Below, in pieces: positions 33,355 through 46,242 of a stretch of DNA of 64,000 bases. The notes beneath the pieces were generated by a model. The model was not told the origin of the DNA, did not search any database, and saw only the letters and a program-made list of their open reading frames with translations. The translations under genes were made by a program, and so were the position numbers. Location of the stretch: assembly GCA_030770535.1 (NCBI GenBank), contig JASVEC010000005.1, positions 372,001-436,000 of the forward strand, read 5' to 3'. The stretch comes from Batkoa obscura. Taxonomy: Eukaryota > Entomophthoromycota > Entomophthoromycetes > Entomophthorales > Batkoaceae. Within the stretch, counting starts at the first letter, position 1. Each line of letters starts with the position of its first letter.

Positions 33355-34842
33355 ATGAAACTCTATATTTTAATCCTACGTGTTTATCTTTTACCATTAT
33401 TATCAGCTTACAATATATTGATTCATTCTTCTGGGGGAGGAAGATCACATATTCGATGGTTAATAGAGGTCAGTGAAACTCTTTCTGATATGGGCCATAA
33501 AATAACATATTTAAGTGATGATACCAGCTTACAAAATAGTCCAAGTAATAAAATCAAAAAAGTAAGTTCAGGAGAAAGTCCATATAAGAGTGCTGGAAAA
33601 CTATTTGAACATGGTATTAAAACACTTCATAAAACAAGCCACCAACAAGCAACATTAAAGTTATTAAAGTTTTTATTGTTAAAAGGTTATCAAGCTAGCT
33701 TTAGTGAGTTACGTAATTTTATTGAAGATAATAAGGATTTAGATTTAATTATATGTGATTTTATGACACCAGCATGCGTAGATTTAGCTTTATTAAAAAA
33801 CATACCATTAGCTATTAATTTACAAAGTTTAGATGTATTTTCCAGTGTCAAGCCCACCTTTTCATTTAATTTTAATGATGATCGTTTTAATTCATTTGAA
33901 TTATTAAAAGAGTATTTTTCTTATTATGACATATTAAAAGAACTTAATTTGATGAGAAGTTCTTTTGGTATCCCTAGTCAAAATTATATATTTGCGGAGT
34001 ATTCAAAGACACTTAATTTAGTTCATTCTTTCTCAGGATTAGAGTTAAGTAAAGTACCTAAGCATTTCCATTTAGTTGGACCTATATTTAATTCTACATC
34101 ATCTACATTAAAAAATGGGGATATCTTGAACATTTTAAATAGTAAAAAGAAGATAATATATATAGCATTTGGAAATAATGCCCAGTTACCAATAAATGTC
34201 CATGAAGCAATAATTAAAAGTATGGTCAATTTGCTTTTAGATACTGCCATCGATTCCGTTATTTATTCCACTAGATATTCATGTTCCCATCCTAATATTT
34301 ATTGTGGTAGCAATTTACCACAAGTTAGTATCTTAAATAGCCCCAATGTCAAGTTGTTTATATCTCATTGTGGTATGGAATCTTTGCTGGAATCCATTAA
34401 TAATACTAAACCAATATTATGCTTTCCTTTATTTGCTGATCAACCATATTCAGCAAATAAATTACTAACTTTAAAAATAGGGGATTATCTAGGGTATAAA
34501 GAATTAAACCAAGATAACATAGTGAATAAAGTGAATAAAGTATTGGGTAATATCAATAGAAGTAAAATGGTCGAACTTAACAGTATAATGAACATAAATA
34601 GTAAGGATGCAAAAGAAAGGGCACTTTATTTAATACTAAAGTACATTCAAAAAAGTAAATCGTGTAACTATCAATTACCTTGCTATAAACCAACCGTTGA
34701 CTTGGAGTTTTATTGGCAATACTATTCGTTTTTATTACCTACTTTTTCTATATTGCTTTGTTTTACCTTCATAGTATTGTTTATTTGGACTAAAGCGTTA
34801 AATAGGTTTATGAAATTATTTAAAAAGGCAAAAATAGAGTAA
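33355..34842 (+). CDS. Membrane-anchored UDP-glycosyltransferase (GT1-like)
   Basis: 495 residues from the ATG at 33355. A hydrophobic leader ends near LLSA, followed by YNILIHSSGGGRSHIRWLIE and TLSDMGHKITYLSDD, the usual N-terminal UGT layout with the catalytic-His region. The donor-binding part is clear: VKLFISHCGMESLLESINNT then KPILCFPLFADQPYSANKLL, matching the UGT signature with its D-Q pair. A single span near the C-terminus (about 460-482) and a basic tail (KALNRFMKLFKKAKIE) mimic animal ER UGTs with a cytosolic retention tail. The enzyme would move a sugar from a UDP-sugar to a small lipophilic acceptor such as a sterol or lipid; the acceptor cannot be told. No introns. Confidence 0.88.
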   Translation: MKLYILILRVYLLPLLSAYNILIHSSGGGRSHIRWLIEVSETLSDMGHKITYLSDDTSLQNSPSNKIKKVSSGESPYKSAGKLFEHGIKTLHKTSHQQATLKLLKFLLLKGYQASFSELRNFIEDNKDLDLIICDFMTPACVDLALLKNIPLAINLQSLDVFSSVKPTFSFNFNDDRFNSFELLKEYFSYYDILKELNLMRSSFGIPSQNYIFAEYSKTLNLVHSFSGLELSKVPKHFHLVGPIFNSTSSTLKNGDILNILNSKKKIIYIAFGNNAQLPINVHEAIIKSMVNLLLDTAIDSVIYSTRYSCSHPNIYCGSNLPQVSILNSPNVKLFISHCGMESLLESINNTKPILCFPLFADQPYSANKLLTLKIGDYLGYKELNQDNIVNKVNKVLGNINRSKMVELNSIMNINSKDAKERALYLILKYIQKSKSCNYQLPCYKPTVDLEFYWQYYSFLLPTFSILLCFTFIVLFIWTKALNRFMKLFKKAKIE

Positions 34843-35619
34843 ATTTGATCAGCTATGAACCGTAATATCTATGTCAGAATGCAGCCCAAGCTTAGGTATC
34901 ACATTAAATAGTTGTAAACAAAGTATTTAATCTTAATGTTTAATGTTTAATATTTTCATACAAAATTAAAACTATGAAGCCGATTTACAAATGAATTCAA
35001 AATTGATTTTATCAAATTTTTACTCAATTATTGTAAATATTTCCTATGCTTTGTAAATAATAGAAAGCTTTATTACGCTTCCCAAAGCCTTATATTATAC
35101 ATTTTATAAGTATACATCGATATATTTGCATCAAGAATTATAGGTTTAGATACACAAAGAAAGCCATAAAAATCCAAAACACAATAAAATAAAAAGAAGC
35201 TGGATAGTTGTAAGACATAGTAAATTTTAAATCTTAATAGCATACAGCATCTCCAACCTATCACGTTCATCTCAAGAAAAACTATAAACAAAATGAACTA
35301 AAAATTTTGACAATAGTTTTAATAAAAGTAAAATAAAAATCATTGTAATGGAAGTTAAAATAATTATAATCAAAGCTACAAGCTATAAGCTTTTGTATTT
35401 TTTTATTTTTGCTTTGCATTATTATATAAAATTCTTACACATTTTTAAAAAAAAATTAAAACATAAGCACAATAAGTTGAAAATACAGTATTTATCAAAG
35501 CTTATAAGAAAAATATTTGATTTTTAAATACATTATTAATAAAATTTATATAACTACTTTTAAATGAATATAATTATTAAATATATATATATCAAAATAT
35601 TAAAATAAAATATATAATA
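34843..35619. other. Gene-free region
   Basis: AT-rich, with the second copy of the diverged direct repeat near 35247-35290. The frame at 35073-35291 is not protein-like. Confidence 0.45.
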
Positions 35620-35718
35620 CATGGTGATATTTTTTTAAAAGAATTTTACTAACAATCTTTTTGCTTAAATAGCGCTTAAAATGGAAAAAGTGATGAAGCT
35701 AAAAAAAACATCCCCATA
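35620..35718 (-). mobile_element. MITE copy F
   Basis: Reverse-oriented copy: starts catggtgatattttttt (TA lost on this side), core ttaaatagcgcttaaaatgg, ends acatccccata before TA. Confidence 0.82.
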
Positions 35719-36159
35719 TATTTGTTTTTAATTTATTTTTAATTTTTAATTTAATAGAAAATATTTATAAATCTTGATTTTTTAAAATAAGAATAAAAAC
35801 AAAAATAAAAAATAAAAATATTGTTAAAAACTTTGTGAATCAATAGTTAAAATAACATATCAAAAAGCTAAAATTATTATAACATTTTTAATTTGTTATT
35901 GCTTAAAGTTAGATAAATAGTTGGAACAATTATTATGATTTTAAATTTTTTATAAACTTTAAATAAAATTACTAAAAAAATTAATTAACAATGTTTATAG
36001 GTATTTATTTTATTTTTTGATAATAATAAATAATTAAAGCATTATAAATAGCTTTCTTTAAAACCGATTTTTATTTTAGTATGTTATTATTATTATTTTA
36101 ATATTATATTTTTTCAATATATTTTTTTATTTCCTGTTAATTTATAAGCAAGTATATGG
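35719..36159. other. Gene-free AT-rich region
   Basis: Nothing recognised. Confidence 0.5.
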
Positions 36160-36702
36160 TGTGAAAGTTGGTACTCAGTGGTAGGAGTTAAAAGCAGTTC
36201 TTAGTTGATTAGCTTGCCTTGAGTCGAACGGTCTTAGTTTATATAACTAAGATAGACTTAAATGAATAAGAATAATACGTAATAAGCTACGAACTATATA
36301 AAACAAATAGAATAGACAATACTACTGTAAAACCTACGTAAGATGTCAGAAAGACTTAGTGGCTTTATTAATGGTATGATATCAGGGAGTAATTCAATTA
36401 AAAAGCCTCAAGTTAGTATGTTGAAGAATCTCTTTTATACTCCAACTGGGTGGCTATATATAAGCAACATTATAACAGTTATTCCTTATTATAGTTGCCA
36501 AGTATGGACATTAAAACGTGGGCAATAAGTTCTTCATGATTAGGTGGTAGAAACTCTCACAGCAAATCTAAATAAGGAACTTTAGATTGATTGTATCGCA
36601 TGAATCACGGCCAAATTGAATACAAAGCTACAACTAGTTTTGTAAACAAGTTAAGTGATTATTATACGATAATCAATTATAGAGCTAATGAAGCAATATT
36701 CA
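36160..36702 (-). repeat. Downstream LTR of the Ty3/gypsy-like fossil
   Basis: On the plus strand it starts tgtgaaagttggtactcagt and ends near caatattca. It is about 540 bp long and shares most of its length with the LTRs at 41524-42004 and 63127-63591. All three share an open stretch of up to about 61 codons (NSIKKPQVSMLKNLFYTP in this copy). Confidence 0.85.
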
Positions 36703-39700
36703 TATTTCCCTCCCTATGATTTGATGTAGTGAATTATTATAGTTTACTTACCGAGAGCTCTATAAGGGAACCGAAGCAAATAGTCTTATTCAAAAAAAAA
36801 TTTCTTCTGCAATGGTTATAGTACAATTTAACTAGTTACAGATCGCACTCATTGAGTCGCATAGGTGATTTGAGAAACTTGATATGGACTCAGTTATGCA
36901 TGACGCTTGTTTCTTTATGTTTAATTAAATAGCTGTCATATAGGTGTTTGAAAGGCCTTATGGTATCCTAGTTGGTTGAAATAATCCTTCAGAACTAATT
37001 AAGGGGCATTTATCTTGGTCTTCCAGATCCATTTCTACCTGCCAGTATCCTGAGATTAGGTCCATTGATGAAAAGTATTTTGTACCTTGTAAGCGGTCAA
37101 CAGCATCATCTATTCTGGGTAGTGGACATACATTCTTTTTTGTGATTCTGTTAAGCTTCCTACGATCCATAACTACTCTATTAGTTCCGTCCTTTTTCTT
37201 AAAAACCATAAGGGGAGAGACCCATGGACTATTCGAAGGGATAATTAAACCTAATCTTAAGAGTTTTTGGATTTCTTTTCGTTCTGCCTTAAGTTCAGAC
37301 TGGGATTTACGGTATGATTTGGTTGTAACAGGTAGTGAACCACATGTATATATTTTATGTTTAGTATTGCTGGCACAAACAATATCTTCTTCTAAATTTG
37401 CAAAGATGTCTTTATATTCTTCCGGAAATTTATAAAATTGGAATTGTTCACCTTGATTCGGATGCTTAATGGTTAAGTTCCTTGGTTTATTGTAGTACAT
37501 TGGAATAGATTGATCTAATATTTTTAAGCTATTTTGATCATACAATAATTGGCAACTATGTTTCACAAAGAATTCTGTACCTAGGAGAAAGTCATAATCT
37601 TTGCTTTCAAATACTATCGCTGGGAAGGCTAGGGTTAGTTTTCCAAACTTAATAGGGACTAACGAATATGCTCCTAGTACCGTAATGGTTTCGGTTCCAG
37701 CTGTACTAAAGGTGTCCGAGCAATATATATGGTTTAATGGGTAATCGTTTTACTAAGCGACTCGATATGAAGTTGGTGGGAGCTCCACTATCTAATATCA
37801 TACGTACTCTCTTTTTGTAAATCGGTACATTAATGTAAGTACAATCGGTGGGATTAGCTTTGGCATCAAGATCTACTAGGAGGATCTGTTTATTTAGATT
37901 CTGGTACTCTCTGATAATATTCTTAAACGCAGTGGCTAAATCTAATTCCATAGTCAAGATTTTGTCTAGAGGAATTGGGATAGTAACATTAGTTAACGAC
38001 TGGTGTGTATTATCTAGTTCACTTTGTGTAAGAGACAGTTTGGATAAATCGGATAGCTGTGAAATGTAAGGTTTGGCAATTTCATTTATCGAAGTAGAAT
38101 CAGGGGCATTGATGAAGTTATCACATAGCTTAGGAATTCGAGATATAATGACTTTAGAGATTTTAACGACAGGGACCTTTTTCTTCTTGAGTCTACCACG
38201 AATTCGGGAAGGTAGGGCTAGGATGAGAGCAGAGGGGTCAAATTTTGAAAGCGTGTTAAGTTCGAAGTCTAATTCAGTGCTTTTATCTGGATCAGGATGA
38301 ATCTTTGATTTCGTGGAAGGGGGATCCTCATTTACCCTCCCACTTAGAAGTTTTTTGGCTCGTTGTCGGAGTCAACAAACTTTTCAGTGTCATTACCATT
38401 AATACCGTTACAATTAAGGTGATTAACTTGTTTATTTTTTATTAAAACGTTCACTATTGCAAACATTTTTTTCAAAATAATATTTCAAAATACCGTTTTC
38501 TGGGTTTGGTTCAGTACGGTTGGCGGCAATGTGTCCATGTTCACCACAGTCCCAGAATCCAGTAAATACTCAGGATTTACAATGGTTGGCGTAGTGTTGT
38601 TGGGTAATGGCGAAGCAATGAAGGTAATCGTTGCTGTACCTTTGTTTGTCTATATGGTTAACATATATTTTCTTGGGTTTAGCTTCATTTTTTGGACTTT
38701 CGAGGTGTAGTTCTAAAATCTCTATCATCTGCGTGATATTGGTGATGCTATGGTGGGGATCTAGAAAAAGACGTGCAATGTGACCTGGAGGGTTTTGTTG
38801 GAAGGCAAGGCGGAGGCCTGTAGCACTTAACATCACAAAGGAAATTAAAGCATTAGAACAATTTCTTACGCTTGTAATAAAACTTTCAAGTTTGCTTTCA
38901 TCATCTAATCATAAAGATAGGAGGGCTGCCTTTTTTGCTTCCATTTTGACATCGGAATCATAGTTACCTATGAGTGTCTTTTGAGGGAGTTCCAGTCATT
39001 GCGTAAGTCATCAGATAAAGTCATGCGCCAGGAAAGTTCATTTGTTTGTAGTTGACTTAAGAGGGATTGAGGGCGACACTTGTAGGTCCAGTTGTCGATA
39101 TCAAGATGGACTTTTAGGGCTTTGACGAAGGTGGTAGCAGTAACTTCGTTTGGATTGAATAAGAGACTAAAATTAAACTTGATATTAACGGGTTGGGGAC
39201 TTCATGGATAGTTGTGGGGGTACGTAGAGAAGCTGTTTAGATTTGGATCGGTTTGGACGTAGCGAGATAAACATTGATTATAGGATGTATGTAGAGTGAC
39301 TTGAGGGACATTATGTGCCGGCTTGTTATTATTATTATTAAAAGGATTCCCCAGGTTGGCTTCAGCGTGAGATTGTATACGTGGTCGTATCGGTTCAGCG
39401 TTGGATCCTATAGCAGGGTTTCTTGGGTAAGTACCATTAGTGGGTAAAGTGGTTATCCTGGGAAGTCAGTCAGGTAGGTGTGCAGAAGTTTACGGAGAGT
39501 CTTCTTCTTTCTTGGGCTTGCCGTCTGATTGTATCAAGTGAATAAGGCCATAATACCTAGGGGCCACTTGATATTCAGTATCAAGGATAGATTCTGTAGT
39601 ACCATCACCTAGATCATACATATTATATCTTGGAGTATCTCTATAATTTGAGAGCCTAGAGTGGGGTACTGAAGCAGCAATACGCTCTTTCCTACAATTG

Positions 39701-40427
39701 CAAGAAGATGCCCTGATTTGGCTGATGTTTGAAGCTACCTTGGTTTGAAGAAGGGTGGGCTCTTCCTTAGTACTCTGTATGTTACGCAAAATTTCCTTTC
39801 AGTCAGCCGCTGATTGTTCTTTATCGAACCTAATTCGTTCTTTCAAATTGTTATTGGAACTGATGATCTGGCTAATGATGGTCACTTGTTGGGCCATTTG
39901 CTCGTCATAAGCAGCTAAATCTTGTTCTAAAGCCAAGGTTCTGGTATGGTTGGTTGATGCGGGATCAGGGGATTGATCAACGTAGGATAAGCGATGATTA
40001 TACTCGCTGAATATGGTCATCAACAATTTGTTAAGCTTCACGAAAATGGCTTTCACTTTTCTATCGATATTTGAGATTCCTTTGGCAGTATGGTCATTGA
40101 TCTTAGTGAGGGAGAGATTAATCTCATCGGAGATCTTGGTGAGTTCAGAATACAAAGTGGTATCAATTTCCGAAGTGAGAATATTAACTTCTTCTTCTTC
40201 GTTACCACTACCCATGTCATATCCAGTGATGGTCAATTGTTGATGGCCATCAAGAAGATATTTGAGTCAGCAAAATAGGGTATGAGACTGTTGTTGATCA
40301 TAGTTTGTGAATTAAAGGGGCGGGTGGTTACGCCGTAAGGACCGTAAAGGAAAGATTATGAAGACTACCTAGTGTAGTTATAAGAGCTTTCCCAGTTATG
40401 AGCACCAAATGTGAAAGTTGCTACTCA
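36160..40427 (-). mobile_element. Broken LTR retrotransposon, Ty3/gypsy-like
   Basis: Fossil element, read on the minus strand. Parts visible: an 18-bp stub of the upstream LTR (tgtgaaagttgctactca), a likely primer-binding site beside it (tggtgctcataactggga on the element strand), a gag-like region (about 38.5-40.2 kb), a retroviral-type aspartic protease piece (MILDSGAPTNFIS, about 37.7-38.0 kb), a reverse transcriptase piece with Ty3-like blocks (FKKKDGTNRVVMDRRKLN, FSSMDLISGYWQ, 37.0-37.6 kb), a polypurine tract and the downstream LTR. It is broken, with at least five breaks, and is shorter than a complete family member. The parts are still easy to recognise, so it is old but not ancient. 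Confidence 0.85.
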
Positions 40428-40470
40428 CTTCATAAATATTAAAAAATAAAATCAATGGGTCAAAAAACGT

Positions 40471-40574
40471 TAATGAGGATGCTTTTTAGTTTCATCACTT
40501 TTTCCATTTTTTGGCACTATTTGAGTGGAAAAATTGTTAGTGAAGTTCTTAAACAAAAAAATACATCTCCAATA
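40471..40574 (+). mobile_element. MITE copy G
   Basis: Forward copy: starts taatgaggatgctttttag, core cactatttgagtggaaaaat, ends tacatctccaata. It lies 44 bp outside the LTR stub of the fossil retroelement. Confidence 0.8.
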
Positions 40575-41406
40575 TTAAATAATTAATAATTGGAAGAAAG
40601 TGATTTTTTAAACAAAACTAAGATTAATATATAAAGTTTTGATAAATATAAATTTTTTTGGACTAAAAAACACTTTCTTAGAACTCCACTATTTTACTCC
40701 TGTTATTAAATATAATAATGGAAGCTTAATAATAAGGTTATTTTAGTTATTATGGTATTAAGGATATATGCTTAATGTTTCAGAGTAAAATGAATGCACA
40801 AGAATATATTTCTATATTTTATATAAGTTTTTACAACCTATAAAAGACTATAATTTAAATTGGTCAAATATATTATTTCAAAATGATAATGATCCAAAAT
40901 GTAAAGCTAATGTTACTAAAAAATGAACTAAAGAAATTAATATATTAAAAGATTGACCTTTTAATAGTTTAAATTTGAACCTAATAAAGCATATATGGCA
41001 CTTTTTTAAGTTAAAACTTTATAGATATCAAACTAAAGGTATAAGTATATATGAATTATAGGATAAAGTTTAAAATAAACAAAACACTTTTATAGAAAGT
41101 GAATTTAGATGTTATATTAAAAGTATGCCAAGAAGAATCTAAAAAGTTATTAAATAAAAAAGTGGACCAACTTATTATTAATTGAAAATTCAAATAAGTG
41201 TAAAAATAATTTAATAGTTTTTTGTTTATCTTATCTTCATTATATAAAAAATAATGATTAGTATATAAAAAAGGATAAAATTCGAAATGCTTCTAATTTT
41301 TCATTTTTGAATGCGTTTTTAAATTTAAAATTTAACTAACAAAATTCTCAAATTTTATGCTATATATAAAATAAACAAAAATGTAAAATTAAAAAAATTA
41401 TCACTA
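40575..41406. other. Gene-free AT-rich region
   Basis: About 830 bp, nothing recognised. Confidence 0.5.
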
Positions 41407-41504
41407 TATGGGGATGTATTTTAAGAACTTTACCAATAATCTTTCCGCTTAAATAGCGCTTAAAAAATGGAAAAAGTGATGAAACCAAAAAAAACATCCC
41501 CATA
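41407..41504 (-). mobile_element. MITE copy H
   Basis: Reverse-oriented copy: starts tatggggatgtatttt, core ttaaatagcgcttaaaaaatgg, ends acatccccata, TA on both sides. It lies 19 bp from the solo LTR. Confidence 0.88.
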
Positions 41505-41523
41505 TATTGTTTTATTATTGTTT

Positions 41524-42004
41524 TGTGAAATATCGGTTCATTAGCTCTAGGATTGATTATAATATGATAATCAATTCAGAGTTCCTTATATAGATTTGCT
41601 GTGAGAATTGCTACCACCTAATCATGAAGAACTTATTGCCCACGTTTTAATGTCCATACTTGGCAACTATAATAAGGAATAACTGTTATAATGTTGCTTA
41701 TATATAGCCACCCAGTTGGAGTATAAAAGAGATTCTTCAACATACTAACTTGAGGCTTTTTAATTGAATTACTCCCTGATAATGTATCATTAATAAAGTC
41801 ACTAAGTCTTTCTGACAACATCTTACATAGATTTTACGGTAGTATCTTCCATTATGTTTGTTTTACATAATTCGTAGCTTATTACGTAATATTTCTATTA
41901 AGTTAAGTCTATCTTAGTTACATAAACTAAGACCGTTCGACTCAAGGCAAGTTAATTAAGCAAGAGTAGCTTTTAACTCCGACCACTGAGTATCAACTTT
42001 CACA
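41524..42004 (+). repeat. Solo LTR of the same Ty3/gypsy-like family
   Basis: A 481-bp copy in the opposite orientation to the LTR at 36160-36702. It has 7-bp inverted ends tgtgaaa/tttcaca. No internal element parts adjoin it, so it is most simply a solo LTR fossil. Confidence 0.8.
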
Positions 42005-43735
42005 ATTTTTTATCCAATTTCAATTTATTATTTGCTCTAAAAGCAAATTACAAAATTTGTTCCGATTATCTAACTATCTAACCTTGACTAACCCTAAATT
42101 AAATGGTATTATAACAAATGACAACTTTTTGATATACTGTTCTAATCATTAATCCACAAAGTTTTTATTAGTACTATTTTTGTTTGCTTTTGTTTTTAAT
42201 TCAAAATGCTACAATTATATATGTGAAAAAGATGTTTTCGGTTGGATCAATTGGTGCGATTAGTATATTTAAGGACAAAGGTAGTATTTGATAGTTTTAA
42301 ACTGTGTTGATTGTAAAATTTATAGCTAAAAAAACTTTAGCTTTAATTACCCCTTTGAAATTTAATTTTAATTAATTGACCTAGTCTAATTGGTGCTTAC
42401 TTTGTTACAGCTCTCTTATAAAATAATTAGTGATAATTTTTATAATTAAATTTTTTACCTTGCTGATTTTTTTTAAATTTTATTGCCATACCTTATTCTA
42501 ATTTTAGTAAAAAATTTACTCCAAAGTGAACAATTACAATTTTATAAAAGAGATGTAACAGCTGCATAAGTTTTAAATTTATAATTTCTGTTTAAAAGCG
42601 TAATCGAATTTTTAGTCGTTTTTTTCTTCCAAGACCTGTATAAATAAGTATAGTTTTTAATTAAAGTCGAATTATATTATTTTAAAAACCAGTTTAACCC
42701 ATAATGTAAATAACAACGTCGTTGAATTAACATAGTAAGCTATTTTTAAGAAAAGCAATTAACATTCAGCAAGTGAATATTGTGCTAGCTGATGTAAATA
42801 CATTAGAAAAATTTGTAAAAGTTTGCATCAAATAGTTGAAAACTAATACTACATAGTGATTAAGAAGCTTAGAAAAGGATCAGCAATGAGGGAAACAACG
42901 TGGATTGTTTTAGTATCCATAGATATAAAACCTCATATGCTCCATCTACTTTAAATTTATCTAGATTTTAAAAAATTATTTTATTCTAACACACTAAATA
43001 ATCAGATAGCGGAACGTTCTATCCAATTAATTTCCATATAAAAATAGCTCAACTTCACTAACCTTATACTCTCCTTAAATATAAAGAGTTGTATATTAAT
43101 AGTTAACCTGCATATTAATCCAGTAAATGATATTATAATTCAATAAAACAAACTATAATTATGTCTGTTTTAATTTATATCCTTAATGCAATATTTTACT
43201 TTTCCTTGGGAAGATCAGTTTAAGTTTTATATATAATATCAGCTTAACTAGTTAAAGTATAAGGCATTAAATCAATTGGTGAAATTAGAGCTGGTAGAGT
43301 AGATTCTATATAAAATATTAAAAATAATTTAACTGAGTTGATACAGATGCTTCAGCTCTCTTGTGACTTTCTTAACGTTATATTTGCAGATAAATTTCGA
43401 CTAAAATTGATAGGTTCCAAGGACCAGATGTAAAAAAATTGGATATACAAATTACTTAAATTCAAAAATTATTATTGAAAAAGTCACATTAGAGTTGAAA
43501 CAGCTTTAGTAAATCGTATTTTATTTGTCTAGATGAGTTGATTTTGCTAACTTAATTAAAATTTAGCTACTTTAGGGTAGGGTTTTTAAATTCCACCCCA
43601 AAATGCAATTTGTTAGCACTTACTTAGGGGAATGATAGATGACTAAAAAACAATATAAAAAGAAAGAAAAACTAATCAATATAGCTATAAAAAAATAATA
43701 TCATAAAAAGATTATATAAACTGATATAAAAAAAT
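42005..43735. other. Gene-free region upstream of tyrosinase
   Basis: About 1.7 kb. Short phrases such as caattggtg and cagctctctt recur at 42245, 42387, 42410, 43275 and 43355, hinting at an old dispersed repeat. TATA-like runs near 43714 could serve the tyrosinase gene. Confidence 0.4.
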
Positions 43736-45129
43736 ATGCTTAATATAACTAATTTCTTCTTATTTATTACGCTTTTGATAACCAAAATTAATGCTCAAGG
43801 TTGCTCAACAATTGCAACAAGACCTGAAATCCGACAATTGTCCAGTGGTCAATTGAGTCGATTTATCAATGCTTTTATCAAATTAAACGCTACTCAAAAC
43901 AACTATTACTCCATAAGTTCAGGTATTCATTATAATAATTCTCCAGTAGCACATGGTGTACCTGCTTTTTTCCCATGGCATCGAGAATTTTTACGTCGCT
44001 TTGAATTAGCTTTACAAAAAGTAGATCCAACTGTAATTCTCCCTTATTGGGATTGGACCATTGATTCTCAGTCCCCTGAAAAATCCATTGTATTTCAACC
44101 AGACCATTTTGGTGGTAATGGGGGTTCCAATGGTTGTATCACCACCTCTCAATTTACCAATTTTCAAGCTTTTATTCCAAATGGTCATTGTTTACAACGG
44201 CGATTTAATGGTGGTAATGTTATCAATTCTTTTTATTCCCAGAAGCTGTAGAGGCTATTTTTATTCAATCGACAGATTATAATTCATTTCATAGTGGTAT
44301 TGAAAATGGACCACATGGAGCAGTGCATGTGGGTATTGGTGGTAATAGTGGTGATATGTCATATATGTATTCTTCTAATGATCCATTATTTTATTTACAT
44401 CATGTATTTATTGATAAGCTATGGTTTGAATGGCAACAGAGAAATCCAAGTTTAGCTAACACTTATAATGGTGGACAAGTAACTTCAAATGATAATATGG
44501 TGCCATTTAATATACCTGTTTCCGCTGTATTTAATACTCAAGCTTCAGGTTACTGTTATACTTATAGCCGTTGGTCGGGGAGCAATCAAGCTGTAAACAG
44601 TGCTACTGGCGCTGCTAATGGTTCTGGATCCACTGGAAATACTGGAACTGGGTCAACTGGGTCAACTGGATCGTCAAGTAATCCCTTTGGAAATTTATTT
44701 GGATCTTCAAGCAATCCTTTTGGCTCTACAACACCAACTGGATCAACTGGATCAACTGGATCAACTGGAAGTACTGGATCTACTGGAAGCGCCGGAAATA
44801 ATGGATTTTTCACACCACCAAGCTTCCCAACTAATTTATTTGGAATGGGTAATACACCTAGAGTTAGCCGTAGAGCTAATGAAGATTTTAATACTCAAAT
44901 TGAAGCTATGGTAAAGAATGGATTTAGTAGCATATTGCAAAAGGTAATCTCACCATCGGATCGTCAAACTCGAGGCAAAATCCGAGTACCTAGTCCATTG
45001 CCCGAATCTTATATTTCAATGAACAATTTAAATTTACAAGCTGTACGTGCTAATGAGCAGAAATTAGCTACTGTTGTTTCTATCCTTAATTCACTTGAAG
45101 GTTATCAACCAATCGCTGATTTGTTATAA
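43736..45129 (+). CDS. Secreted tyrosinase, with an apparent one-base shift
   Basis: Type-3 copper enzyme oxidising phenols towards melanin or quinones. A signal peptide (1-20, MLNITNFFLFITLLITKINA) precedes the CuA site: GIHYNN (His65), VAHGVPAFFPWHREFLRRFE (His73, His82). The CuB site follows: PHGAVHVGIGG and NDPLFYLHHVFIDKLWFEWQ. The first frame runs to 44251, then the family sequence continues in another frame to the stop at 45129. At the junction (44237-44246) family members read FYSPEAVE, which needs one more C in the CCC run. A 29-, 32- or 59-nt GT-AG intron would also restore frame, but would cut out conserved residues. After the CuB domain comes a Gly-Ser-Thr tail (GSTGSTGSTGSTGSTGS) and a C-terminal block, perhaps removed on maturation. 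No other introns. Confidence 0.85.
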
Positions 45130-45735
45130 TTTAGTTTAAATATCACAATCTAAAATTATATATTACTTTTAATAAAATTTATTATAAACTATATCTATAA
45201 TTTTAAACAAAGATGCTATTGAATTAAGCTTATTATACTATTTTACTTTATATATATCAAATTAACTATGTTTATATAGTTCAAAACTTATTGAAAATTT
45301 ATCAATGTTGAATACTAAAAAACGGATATAGATAATATTACAAATGCTTCTACTAAAAAGAAGTATTATAGATAAACACCGATCCCTCCCCTTTAAGGTT
45401 TAGCAGAGCCAAACGGATTATTTAAGATGAGGTCGTCTATTAATAAGAATTAATCTAAATTTAATACTCGTAGTCAAGTAGGTTTCAAGGTTTACTCACT
45501 TTATTTTATTTATATAATGCAGTAATTTTTTGGTATTAAATTGTAAAATAAAAGAACTACAATTCAAATTCAAATTCAAATATGTATTATTCGATTATTT
45601 TATATTCAAAAAACAAAGTCAATAAATTAAATAATTGAATTTGAATAAAGATCAAAAATAGTCTATCATCTATAATAGACAAGCTAAAGGGTGGTTTAAT
45701 ATAACATTAACCGATTTGATATGGCTTTAATCAAT
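45130..45735. other. Intergenic region
   Basis: Nothing beyond short AT-rich repeats (ttcaaattcaaattcaaat near 45560). Confidence 0.5.
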
Positions 45736-46220
45736 TTAATATAGCTTCAACCAGTTTAGCATAGGAATAATCTTGATTTCGTTACATGTGGTTTCATCCA
45801 TTTCAACTATATTAGTAATAATAAGTAATAAAGGAGCAGGAAGCTCGTAGCTGATATTTACATCTAAACTCGTTACAATAAAACGGCCGAAATTTAATAT
45901 TTTAAGGTTTGGGGAAAGGAATAAGAAATAGTAAAAGTCTTGAAGTGTGGCATCAAGAACTTCAAGGTTGATTTTTTTGATAGACTTAAATTTAATTAAA
46001 TGATATTTTTCATTGTAAAGATCATTCTTATCTAGTTCAAATGTATCACCTAAAGTTTCAAGCCTAAATATGCCGCCATCAAAACAAATGGTTTCAGTAT
46101 TTGGTACCAAAGTAGTAGTGTATAGAAAGTCTGCTGAAAAATTGTTGAAATGAATTTCTTCTAATGTTGAAAATTTTAAGAATCCTTGATTCAATTTATA
46201 ATGGTCATTAAAACGGCCAG
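45736..46220 (-). pseudogene. Fragment of a leucine-rich-repeat (F-box/LRR-like) gene
   Basis: About 160 codons remain open on the minus strand without a plausible ATG; the longest frame starts at a TTG (46194) and reads on upstream almost to MITE copy I, where a stop closes it. The text is LRR-like: FSTLEEIHFNNFSADFLY, FKSIKKINLEVLDATLQDFY, LSPNLKILNFGRF, LLLIITNIVEMDE. It looks like the 3' end of a gene that lost its 5' part, possibly with the MITE insertion. It could also be a small gene with an unseen upstream exon. Confidence 0.45.
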
Positions 46221-46242
46221 TGCCAATAATATTACTTTAACT

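Noticed and set aside
44190-44250. 29-, 32- or 59-nt intron to repair the tyrosinase frame
   Set aside because: GT and AG exist, but splicing would delete or distort the conserved FYSPEAVE region, which a single extra C restores exactly; also two of the sizes are shorter than any other intron here.
44586-44914. Open frames on both strands across the tyrosinase tail
   Set aside because: Shadows of the Gly-Ser-Thr coding repeat.
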